Origin: CAYOOT01 sp964405665
Lineage (GTDB): Bacteria > Bdellovibrionota_C > UBA2361 > SZUA-149 > CAZDWZ01
Direction: 5' to 3'
Assembly (NCBI GenBank): GCA_964405665.1
Contig: CAYOOT010000006.1
Coordinates: 9,904-73,903 of the forward strand
DNA length: 64,000 nt
The notes beneath the pieces were generated by a model, which saw nothing but the letters and a program-made list of their open reading frames with translations, made no database searches and was not told the DNA's origin. Position 1 is the first letter of the stretch. Each line of letters opens with the position of its first letter. Below, one piece after another: positions 8,830 through 16,448 of the stretch. The position numbers and the translations under genes were made by a program.

Positions 8830-10479
8830 ATGCAAAAAGTTTGTGAATTAACTCAAGCCCCTTTTACTATTTCGGAATTCGAAGTAGAATTCTGCAGAAA
8901 AAATGAAATTCCTCTTCCCACACTCAGTCCTTTTGTCAGACTGCGAAACTTATTGGTATTTAGAAACAGATCGGATCTTTATCATACAAAATGTGCTTTA
9001 AGTGAGAAAAGTATTCTATCTTCTGTTCCGCCGGAGAGTGATTTCAAAGTCGTTGATATCGATGTTTGGAATTCCGATGCTTGGGATCCTTTAGAGCTGG
9101 GCCGGGACTATAATTTTAGTAAACCATTTTTTAAGCAATTCGAAGAATTATTAAGAATTACTCCGATTCCCAATCTGGCAGTTATAAAAAGCACTGTGGA
9201 AAACAGTGATTATACACATGGAATTCTTGGAGCAAAAAATTGCTATTTATTATTTGCTAGCAGTTACAATGAAGATTGTCTTTTTTCCAGAAATATCAAT
9301 CATTCTAAAAATTTAGTTAACTGTAATTTGGCTCAAAATTCCGAGATCTGTTATGACTGTAATAATATTCAAAACGGCTATAATCTAAAATATTGCGCCA
9401 ATTCTTTTCATTGCTCCGATTCTTACTTTCTTTACAATTGTCAATCCTGCAGCAATTGTTTTGGTTGCGTTAATTTAAGCAACAAGCAATATCATTACTA
9501 CAATCAAGCTTTAAAGAAAGAAGAATATCATCAGAAATTGGCGGATTTGCAACTGGGAAGTTTCAATTTTATTGAACAGGAAAAGATAAAATTCGATAAA
9601 TTTAAAGAAAGTTTCCCCATTAAATATTTATTCGGCAAAAGCCTTGTCGGCTGCAGAGGCAACTTTCTGGCAAACGATAAGAACTGCGATCAATGTTACT
9701 TTGTATATGATTCGGAAAATTTAGAATATTGTATCTGGGCAAAGAAGGCAAAATCATCTCTTTTTCATTGCATGTTCGGATTTAACAGTGAATTGATTTA
9801 CAATTCTGCCACAGTGGGGGACAGCGCCTATAATATTAAATTTTGCGCCGATACTTATGAAGGGGTTAATAATTTGGAATATTGTATGTATTGCCAGAGA
9901 GGAACCAGCGATTGTTTTGGTTGTGTTGGATTAAAGAAAAATAGTTACTGCATTTTAAATAAACAATATTCCAAAGAAGCATACTTTGATTTAGTAAAAA
10001 GAATCAAAGAACAGATGAGACAAGCTAAAGAATATGGGCAGTTTTTTCCGATTTCCTTAAGTCCATTTTATTTTAATCAATCGGAAGCTAATTATTTTCT
10101 CCCTTTACCCAAAGCAGAAGTCCTGAAACAAGGTTTTAAGTGGAAAGAAGATGAAGTAGAAAAGATCGCACAAAAATATCAATTAGCGGATAATATCTCA
10201 GAGGTAAGTGATGATATTTTAAATCAAGTTTTGATTTGTTCGGAATCAGGGAAAAAATACAAATTAATTAAACCGGAACTTGAATTTTATCGAAAAAATA
10301 ATGTTCCGATTCCGCGAGTTGCTCCCATGGAAAGATTAAAAGAAAAAGCGAAAATTCTAAAAATAGAAAAATTACATCCGGGCAATTGTGCAAAATGTCA
10401 GCTGGAGTTCGAGACCGCTTATGATCTTAAAACAAACAAAATATACTGTGAAGAATGTTTTCAAGAAGAGGTTAGTTGA
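8830..10479 (+). CDS. Cys-rich solenoid-repeat protein, paralog 1
   Basis: 549 aa, function unknown. Order of parts: a degenerate N-terminal ribbon (residues 1-70), a linker with the family motif WDPLELGRDYNFSKPFF (residues 85-101), Cys block A (about 125-226) closed by the cap CFGCVNLSNKQYHYYNQ, a charged spacer, Cys block B closed by FGCVGLKKNSYCILNKQYS, a segment EYGQFFPISLSPF, and a C-terminal zinc ribbon (CAKC ... CEEC). In block A the cysteines fall on every third residue with a 12-residue period. The family resembles proteins I remember from CPR genomes with no known role. Only 4 bases separate it from the binding-protein gene downstream, so they are probably co-transcribed. Confidence 0.75.
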   Translation: MQKVCELTQAPFTISEFEVEFCRKNEIPLPTLSPFVRLRNLLVFRNRSDLYHTKCALSEKSILSSVPPESDFKVVDIDVWNSDAWDPLELGRDYNFSKPFFKQFEELLRITPIPNLAVIKSTVENSDYTHGILGAKNCYLLFASSYNEDCLFSRNINHSKNLVNCNLAQNSEICYDCNNIQNGYNLKYCANSFHCSDSYFLYNCQSCSNCFGCVNLSNKQYHYYNQALKKEEYHQKLADLQLGSFNFIEQEKIKFDKFKESFPIKYLFGKSLVGCRGNFLANDKNCDQCYFVYDSENLEYCIWAKKAKSSLFHCMFGFNSELIYNSATVGDSAYNIKFCADTYEGVNNLEYCMYCQRGTSDCFGCVGLKKNSYCILNKQYSKEAYFDLVKRIKEQMRQAKEYGQFFPISLSPFYFNQSEANYFLPLPKAEVLKQGFKWKEDEVEKIAQKYQLADNISEVSDDILNQVLICSESGKKYKLIKPELEFYRKNNVPIPRVAPMERLKEKAKILKIEKLHPGNCAKCQLEFETAYDLKTNKIYCEECFQEEVS

Positions 10480-10483
10480 AATT

Positions 10484-11545
10484 ATGAAAAAATATTTATT
10501 AATTATCTTATTTTATTTTTTAAGTGCTCTGACCGCAATGGCAGAAACGGAAATTAAGATCGGAGTATTGACTGATTTATCAGGTTTGGGAGCATATTAC
10601 GGAAATCAAACAAGAGTTGGGGCGATGTTAGCCGAGCAGGAAATAAACAAGGAAGATAAAAACTTTAAAATAATTTTTGAAGATAGCGGGCTTAAGCCGC
10701 CGCAAGCTTTAACAGCAATGCAAAAACTTCTCTATTTTAATAAAGTGGCAGCCGTTTATGTGGATTTCACTCCAATTGCCACTGCTGTTTCTCCTGTTAT
10801 CAAGAGCAATAAAAAACTAATGGTTTATTCTGCGGCAGCACGCTCTGTTGCTTTGGAAAATGAGTATGCCTTTAAAACCTATCTGGATTATCAGCAGGGC
10901 TGTGAAACTGTAGCTAAAGAATTAAAAAAAAGAGGTGTTTTGAAAGTTGGCCTTTTGAAAGCAAATGCTGAATATGCAGAGCTTTGTCTAAACGGCATCA
11001 AAAATATTTATCCGGATATTGTGGAATATTCTTATAATAGAGGAGATCTTGTTTCATCTCAGGTTTTGGCGATGAAAAATAAGAATATTGAGGTAATATT
11101 TAATCCTTCCTATGAGGGGGATTGCGCTAATTCCATTCAAGCGGCAACAACAATTAATTATCCGGTAAAATTTGTTTCTGCAGAAGATACTTTTAGTAAA
11201 GATCTTGTTGCCAAATACAAAGACCATCTCAATGGTAGCATGTCTTTTGGACTAAAAAGCTTGCCCCAGGAACTTAAAGATCAAGCAAAGAAACTTCCAG
11301 GAGGCGATAAGCTCACAGACTATTACGGTACAGGTTTGGCCATGGCGCATCTGGAGCAAATGTATCAGACGATTAAAAAATGCGGCAATGAGAATATAAC
11401 TTGTCAGTTAGAAACCCTAAAAAAAGCGGAAAAGGATAATCGTATCGGTTTTAAAGGTTGGCAGAACAAAATTGCTGTGCTGAAAACAGAAATTAAAGAA
11501 TTTAAAAAAGATGCATTTTATCCCATCAATACTCTTGAGAAATAA
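10484..11545 (+). CDS. Periplasmic ligand-binding protein, LIV-BP/Peripla_BP_6 type
   Basis: About 353 aa. ATG 10484 gives a clear signal peptide (MKKYLLIILFYFLSALTAMA, cut before ETEIK). The mature N-terminus IKIGVLTDLSGLGAYYGNQ is typical of branched-chain amino-acid-type binding proteins, followed by a type I periplasmic fold. The ligand cannot be told. No permease or ATPase for such a system is adjacent; the gene instead follows a Cys-rich paralog by 4 bases. A second, lipoprotein-type member at 51618 also touches a Cys-rich gene. A sensory or scaffold role rather than transport is possible. Confidence 0.85.
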   Translation: MKKYLLIILFYFLSALTAMAETEIKIGVLTDLSGLGAYYGNQTRVGAMLAEQEINKEDKNFKIIFEDSGLKPPQALTAMQKLLYFNKVAAVYVDFTPIATAVSPVIKSNKKLMVYSAAARSVALENEYAFKTYLDYQQGCETVAKELKKRGVLKVGLLKANAEYAELCLNGIKNIYPDIVEYSYNRGDLVSSQVLAMKNKNIEVIFNPSYEGDCANSIQAATTINYPVKFVSAEDTFSKDLVAKYKDHLNGSMSFGLKSLPQELKDQAKKLPGGDKLTDYYGTGLAMAHLEQMYQTIKKCGNENITCQLETLKKAEKDNRIGFKGWQNKIAVLKTEIKEFKKDAFYPINTLEK

Positions 11546-11618
11546 GTCGGCAAAAGATAGCTTATCTGGAGTACGGACAAGCTTGCTCTACGTTAAAATA
11601 ATTTTTATATAATGCCGG

Positions 11619-12863
11619 ATGAATAACCTTAGCTCCTTTGATTTAACGCATTTTTTCTTAGCAATAAGTATCTTGCTTGTTTTTACACGTTTATTCGGAG
11701 CGCTGATGGAGAGATTCCACAAGCCGGCCGTAGTTGGTGAGATCCTGGGAGGTGTTATTCTTGGCCCCACCATTTTTGGATCTTTTTTCCCAGAAACGTT
11801 TAACCTTTTATTTCCGGTCAATGGCCCTCTTGCCTATTCCTGGCAGGCCTTAATTAATATTTCAGTAATCCTTTTTATTTTTACTTCCGGTTTGGAATTA
11901 GAACTCTCGCGGATGCTCAAATATGGAAAAGCAAGTTTAACCGTTGGTTTATTTGGTTTTTGCATTCCTTTTATATTAGGAGTTACTTTTGTTTGGCTAA
12001 TTCCTAGTGTCTTAGAACTATCCCCTTTAAAACAAAAATTACCTTTGGCTCTTTATCTGGGTGTGATTTTATCTATCTCCGCTTTGCCGGTAATTATCAA
12101 AACACTAAGTGATTTAAAAATTCTTAAAACTCCAGTTGCGACAACAACAATTGGAGCTGCTATTTTTGATGATCTCATTGGCTGGATTATTTTTGCCATT
12201 GTTTTAACTCTCTCCGGGCAAACTTTAGAAAACAAATTAAATATTTATTCCACTATTATCGTGTTAATAAGTTATATCGTTTTTATGTTATTTATTGGCC
12301 GAAAGCTAATTAAAAAAGGTTTATCTCTTATTAAGAATTGGGGCTTTGATGACGTTACCAGTTATTCCGTAATTCTTGCTTTAATTTTTCTTTCCGCGGC
12401 AATCACCGAGTGGTTAGGAATTCATGCGATGTTTGGGGCTTTGATTGTCGGCATTATTCTATCGGACACTGATCATTTGGAAAGGAAAACAAGTATTTTT
12501 TTAAATAAGTTTATTGCCGCATTTTTCTCACCCATATTTTTTGGTTTTATCGGATTAAGGGCAAATTTTGGTTCTAGCTTTGATCTCAAATTATTTTTAA
12601 TAATTTTTATTCTTTCTTGTTTAGCAAAAATTGTTGGTGTCACTTTAGGTGCTTTACTTAGCGGTTTTAAAATAGCAGAAGCCTTTGCGATAAGTTTTGC
12701 AATGAATGCCCGAGGAGCGATGGGGATTATCATTACAAATCTTGGTTTGCAGGCGGGTTTGATTAATAATCAGCTATTTTCCGCATTTATTCTAATGGCT
12801 TTAATTACTTCAATCATCAGTGGACCTTTGATTCAATTTAGTCTTTCCAAGAGGAGAATATAA
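11619..12863 (+). CDS. Cation:proton antiporter, CPA2/KefB-NapA family
   Basis: 414 aa with about 12 hydrophobic segments, a monovalent cation/H+ exchanger of the inner membrane. Family features are ALMERFHKPAVVGEILGGVILGP near the N-terminus (given here as ALMERF ... GEILGG), IFDDLIGW with paired acidic residues mid-protein, and GIHAMFGALIVG and MNARGAMGIII toward the C-terminus. There is no C-terminal TrkA-N domain, so it is the short form. TATAAT at 11608-11613 lies only six bases before the ATG, so the message may be nearly leaderless. It stands alone between a binding protein and srkA. Confidence 0.9.
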   Translation: MNNLSSFDLTHFFLAISILLVFTRLFGALMERFHKPAVVGEILGGVILGPTIFGSFFPETFNLLFPVNGPLAYSWQALINISVILFIFTSGLELELSRMLKYGKASLTVGLFGFCIPFILGVTFVWLIPSVLELSPLKQKLPLALYLGVILSISALPVIIKTLSDLKILKTPVATTTIGAAIFDDLIGWIIFAIVLTLSGQTLENKLNIYSTIIVLISYIVFMLFIGRKLIKKGLSLIKNWGFDDVTSYSVILALIFLSAAITEWLGIHAMFGALIVGIILSDTDHLERKTSIFLNKFIAAFFSPIFFGFIGLRANFGSSFDLKLFLIIFILSCLAKIVGVTLGALLSGFKIAEAFAISFAMNARGAMGIIITNLGLQAGLINNQLFSAFILMALITSIISGPLIQFSLSKRRI

Positions 12864-12910
12864 TCTTCCTTTCGTTGACAAACTCCGGCTATTATCCGAT
12901 AGAACTGGGC

Positions 12911-13945
12911 ATGAATGAACAAGCTGCCAATTCTGTTTGGGGAACTTCGGAAACCAAATATTTCTACGAATTAACTCCGGAGCGTATTTTAGAGGCAGTG
13001 GAAACTTTTACGGGCTTGCGTTGTACCGGACGATGTCTTGCACTGAACAGTTTTGAGAACCGAGTCTATGAAGTAGAAATTGATGTCGAAGATGAGAAAA
13101 AACTTAAAAGCCCCAGTGAGCGTTTTCGAATTGTAAAATTCTATCGTCCTGGCAGATGGACTGCCGAGCAAATTCTGGAAGAGCATCGATTTTTACTTGA
13201 TCTTGTGGAATTAGAAATCCCTGTGGTTGCTCCTTTAATTTTTGGCAATAATGAGACTCTCTTAAAAATTCCTGAATGTAATATTTGCTGCGCTGTATTT
13301 CCCAAAGTTGGTGGTAGAAGCCCTGATGAGCTTAGTGCAGAGCAATTACCTTTAGTCGGTAGACTTCTTGCCCGAATGCATAATGCCGGTGCGACTAGAA
13401 AAGCAGAACAGCGGATTCGACTTACCGCGGAAAATTACGGCCGAGCAAGTTTAAAATTTCTTCAAGACTCTAAAACACTGCCCCGAGATATTGCAGGAAC
13501 TTATAGCGATTTGGTTAATCGTCTTTGTGATCTTATTGAGCCGATGCTTTTAAATGCTGAAGTGCAGCGTATTCATGGAGATTGTCATTTTGGAAATTTA
13601 CTGTGGGGAAAAGAAGGTCCATTTTGGGTGGATTTTGATGATATGCTTAATGGCCCTTGTATTCAGGATCTTTGGTTGATTATTCCGGGACGAGATGATT
13701 ATGCCAAACAACAGCTTTCAATTCTGTTAGAAGCCTATGAGCAGATGAGAAAGTTTGATTATCAAAGTCTGAATTTAATCGAACCGCTACGAGCGCTGCG
13801 AATGATTCATTTTAGCGGTTGGATTGCCAAGCGCTGGGAAGATCCGGCTTTTCCTATTGCTTTTGTTGATTTTGGAACGGAGCGTTATTGGGCGGAGCAG
13901 ATATCTCAATTGCAAGAGCAGTTGCAGTTGATCGAATTATTGTAG
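12911..13945 (+). CDS. srkA: Stress response kinase A (YihE/RdoA family)
   Basis: About 344 aa. It is an aminoglycoside-phosphotransferase-fold Ser/Thr protein kinase which in E. coli protects against stress-induced cell death. Close matches to E. coli SrkA are FENRVYEVEI, VKFYRPGRWTAEQILEEH, AVFPKVGGR, the catalytic loop RIHGDCHFGNLLW, the metal motif VDFDDMLNGP, QDLWLI and IEPLRALRMIHF. ATG 12911 gives the E. coli-like N-terminal length; an in-frame TTG at 12875 would add 12 residues. The stop codon lies within a REP-like hairpin. Confidence 0.88.
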   Translation: MNEQAANSVWGTSETKYFYELTPERILEAVETFTGLRCTGRCLALNSFENRVYEVEIDVEDEKKLKSPSERFRIVKFYRPGRWTAEQILEEHRFLLDLVELEIPVVAPLIFGNNETLLKIPECNICCAVFPKVGGRSPDELSAEQLPLVGRLLARMHNAGATRKAEQRIRLTAENYGRASLKFLQDSKTLPRDIAGTYSDLVNRLCDLIEPMLLNAEVQRIHGDCHFGNLLWGKEGPFWVDFDDMLNGPCIQDLWLIIPGRDDYAKQQLSILLEAYEQMRKFDYQSLNLIEPLRALRMIHFSGWIAKRWEDPAFPIAFVDFGTERYWAEQISQLQEQLQLIELL

Positions 13946-13970
13946 GGGCACCCATAAAGGGTGCCCCTAC
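13942..13970. repeat. REP-like hairpin at the end of srkA
   Basis: A perfect stem of 12 bases, GTAGGGGCACCC, with loop ATAAA and the complementary arm. It is the simplest form of the repeat unit in this window. It contains the srkA stop codon (13943-13945) and ends two bases before the convergent zinc-ribbon gene, so it can act as a bidirectional terminator. Confidence 0.85.
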
Positions 13971-13971
13971 T

Positions 13972-14250
13972 TCAATCTATCTCTTCCCAAAAACAACTTT
14001 GGCAATAAATTATATACGGAGCTTTCTCCGGATAAGTAGAAAGGATACTGGAATTGCATTTTTTACAAGTGCGACGGTAAAGTTGGCGCTCGCTTCTTAG
14101 GGCCATGCGCATTATATGGCGACAACTTGGGCAGTGCTCGGGTAAGGGCAGCTCTTTTCTTTGATAAAAAAGCTGTTCTTGGCCAATAATTGCAAATTTT
14201 TTCTTACATTCATTACGAGAACAGTTTCTAATTTCAGAATTAAAATCCAT
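13972..14250 (-). CDS. Zinc-ribbon protein matching the C-terminal part of the Cys-rich family
   Basis: 92 aa with four Cys pairs or knuckles: NCSRNEC, HCPSCR, TCKKC and YCQSC. The wording LPLPEHCPSCR ... RQLYRRTCKKC ... IIYCQSCFWEE matches the last 70 residues of the full-length paralogs (for example LALPASCFFCR ... YCEDCF in the gene at 31428). It lies 10 bases downstream of the 325-aa Cys-rich gene on the same strand. Together they look like a family member encoded as two genes: a solenoid body and a separate ribbon. No function is known. Confidence 0.7.
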   Translation of the reverse strand: MDFNSEIRNCSRNECKKKFAIIGQEQLFYQRKELPLPEHCPSCRHIMRMALRSERQLYRRTCKKCNSSILSTYPEKAPYIIYCQSCFWEEID

Positions 14251-14260
14251 TTTTCATCTC

Positions 14261-15238
14261 CTAAATTATTTCTTGTAATATGGGATCCGTTTCGCTTGTT
14301 AAGCGCTGCTTCTCATAGTCAGAAGAAAAAAATATCTCTAAATTGTAAGAACCGTTTTTGATTAATTCTTGACGTAAATGCCTAACAGAATTTTTATAAT
14401 CTTCTTCGGAAAGAGCTTGATTGAGCAGATGAAATTTTTTATCGGTAAGAAAAGTGCAACCAAAGCAAGATTCCAATTTTTTGGAATAAGCGCAGAATTC
14501 TGAGTCTCGAGAGAGATCGGTATGTAAAAGAAAATTACAGTTATAATTTAATGGAGAATGAACGCAATTATAACAAAGCTCATTTTCAAAACAGACTGTA
14601 TGGTCACAACAAGTTTTATTGCCGTTTGTTTCAATACAATAAAAACATTCTTCCAAGGCATAACCGTCATAACACTGATAACAATCCTTGGCTTCAGTAA
14701 GATTATTTCCAATACAATCTTCGGTGCGAAATTGATGAGTGGCTAACACTGGCATTTTTCTTTTTAATTCTTCTAATTTCTGAAGACATTGTTCAGGAGT
14801 GATTTTTTTAGAAGCGATTTTATATTCTTCCTTGGAAAGTTGCTGATTAAATAAACAAAATTCTTTTCTGAGTAAACCATAACATCCCAGACAATTATTG
14901 CAGCTATAGCAATCAATACAGAAATCACATTCGATGCAATTGGAACAGTTTTGCGAGCGGGAAGTATCGTAACAATAGGCACAATCAATACAATCCACAC
15001 AAAACTCACAGCCCACACAAAAAGTTAGATCGCTGCAGGACACACATTTTCTGGAATAGCGACTGTAGAGTAAATCTTCAGAATAAAAGGCTCCAAAAGT
15101 CCAATAACACTTATTGGATTTCACAGCTGTATCGCTATATTCACAATTCTCGACTTGCACTTGCTTTAAATTATAGCGCGGCTTCTCTAAGAGTAACTTT
15201 TGAAAAGAGTTGATAAATTCTTCGGCAGAGACAAGCAT
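14261..15238 (-). CDS. Cys-rich solenoid-repeat protein, paralog 2 (body only)
   Basis: 325 aa with 34 cysteines, about one residue in ten. It lacks the N-terminal ribbon and the WxxDxW...YGR linker of the other copies. Block A covers residues 31-133 and shows cysteines at successive third positions through most of its length, ending in the cap CLGCYGLLRKEFCLFNQQLS. Block B ends in the cap CFGCTFLTDKKFHLLNQALS. The C-terminal ribbon is supplied by the next gene. It is divergent from a TrmB-type regulator with a 170-base shared upstream region, an arrangement that recurs in decayed form at 46606-47431. Function is unknown. Confidence 0.75.
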   Translation of the reverse strand: MLVSAEEFINSFQKLLLEKPRYNLKQVQVENCEYSDTAVKSNKCYWTFGAFYSEDLLYSRYSRKCVSCSDLTFCVGCEFCVDCIDCAYCYDTSRSQNCSNCIECDFCIDCYSCNNCLGCYGLLRKEFCLFNQQLSKEEYKIASKKITPEQCLQKLEELKRKMPVLATHQFRTEDCIGNNLTEAKDCYQCYDGYALEECFYCIETNGNKTCCDHTVCFENELCYNCVHSPLNYNCNFLLHTDLSRDSEFCAYSKKLESCFGCTFLTDKKFHLLNQALSEEDYKNSVRHLRQELIKNGSYNLEIFFSSDYEKQRLTSETDPILQEII

Positions 15239-15349
15239 TGTATTTCCTAGCGATTGATAAAATGTTTGGCGATGATAATGTCGAAATAGCTTATTGTCAA
15301 TTTCTGTTTTCTATGATAACTTATTGTAATTATTTAATAACTTGGCTCT

Positions 15350-15378
15350 CTAAATGTAGAAATTAATTTTACATTTAG
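15350..15378. promoter_or_regulatory. Candidate operator for the TrmB-type regulator
   Basis: A perfect inverted repeat, CTAAATGTA (15350-15358) and TACATTTAG (15370-15378), lies 30 bases ahead of the regulator's ATG in the region shared with the divergent Cys-rich gene. A partial third half-site, GAATGTAGA, follows at about 15380. Autoregulation and control of the Cys-rich pair are inferred from position. Confidence 0.45.
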
Positions 15379-15408
15379 AAGAATGTAGAAAGGATATCGA
15401 CATTTTGT

Positions 15409-16212
15409 ATGGCTCAGAAATCACAGCGAAATCGCCTCCTGGAACAGCTTTCTCTTTTTGGTTGTTCGCAAAAAGAAGCTGCAATTTATTTACATTGTCT
15501 GGAAATGGGAGAATCCTCAGTGCAGGATATTTCTCGTCGTCTGGGGATTAATCGAGTTACCGTGCATAGTGCTTGCGAGCAATTATTAAAAAAAGGAATT
15601 CTCTCTGAAACAAGACGCGGCAAAGGACGAAGACTTCTGGCGGAGTCCCCTGCTGTGTTTGGTCGACTGCTGCAGCAACAAGAAAATGAATTAAATGTTA
15701 AGCGTTCACAATTAGATGAACTAACGACATTATTACAATCGATGCCCACTCGTGGCGGGCCGATGCCTACTGTCAGATTTTTAGAGGGTGTTGATGGATT
15801 CAAAAGAATGTTGGAAGAAACTTTATCGGCCAAAGGTGAAGTTTTTGTCTTTACGTATGTCGATCTTTTTTCCAAATTAATTGGTCCTGATTATTTGGAA
15901 GATTATTTTAAACGTCGAGCGGCAAAAGGAATTCATACGCGTTTAATTTTCCCTCCCTGCCCTTTTGTTAATCGTGTGGCAAAAAAAGCTAAGCAGTATT
16001 TAATTAAAGTGCGATTGTTGCCTCCGGAATTTAAATGGCAAGCCGGTATTTTTTCTTGGAACAATTGTCTTTCTCTTAAATCTTTTACTCAAGGACAGAT
16101 TACTTGCACGATTGTGGAGAATGAGGACTTAGCTCATTTTTATCAAAATGTTCTCTTTGAATTAGCTTGGAAACAAGCATCCCTTTTTACAGAATTAGAA
16201 AAGGAAGACTAG
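15409..16212 (+). CDS. TrmB-family transcriptional regulator
   Basis: 267 aa. The N-terminal winged helix-turn-helix (LFGCSQKEAAIYLHCLEMGE ... ISRRLGINRVTVHSACEQLL) is the TrmB type. A coiled coil around residues 85-112 (RLLQQQENELNVKRSQLDEL) and a C-terminal phospholipase-D-like sensor region (FLEGVDGFKRMLEE) follow. Such proteins sense sugars in archaea; related proteins are common in CPR bacteria. It is divergent from the Cys-rich pair at 13972-15238, which it may control. GAAAGG is upstream of the ATG. Confidence 0.85.
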   Translation: MAQKSQRNRLLEQLSLFGCSQKEAAIYLHCLEMGESSVQDISRRLGINRVTVHSACEQLLKKGILSETRRGKGRRLLAESPAVFGRLLQQQENELNVKRSQLDELTTLLQSMPTRGGPMPTVRFLEGVDGFKRMLEETLSAKGEVFVFTYVDLFSKLIGPDYLEDYFKRRAAKGIHTRLIFPPCPFVNRVAKKAKQYLIKVRLLPPEFKWQAGIFSWNNCLSLKSFTQGQITCTIVENEDLAHFYQNVLFELAWKQASLFTELEKED

Positions 16213-16448
16213 AAATTTTTTCTAATATTATTAGGATCTTAGCTGTTCACAAAAAACACTTCTTGTTAAATTTGATTTTATTTTTAACTTATCGGAATTA
16301 TTAAATAAAATACCATCCCGGAGCATTGCTCAAAAGTCCAAGAAAAGCTATATATAAAGACCAAATATTGGACAATTTATTATTATTTTCATTATAAACT
16401 TTTTGTAATGAAAGCAAATAGTTATCTTAATTTCGAAAAAGAGAGTTA

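Noticed and set aside
11608..11618. Leaderless antiporter transcript from TATAAT six bases before ATG
   Set aside because: No convincing -35 element was found at the right spacing; mentioned in the gene entry only.
13972..15238. Frameshift in a single full-length Cys-rich gene
   Set aside because: The upstream gene ends after a complete second cap and the downstream gene has its own ATG and an intact ribbon, so two genes are more likely than one broken gene; resequencing would settle it.
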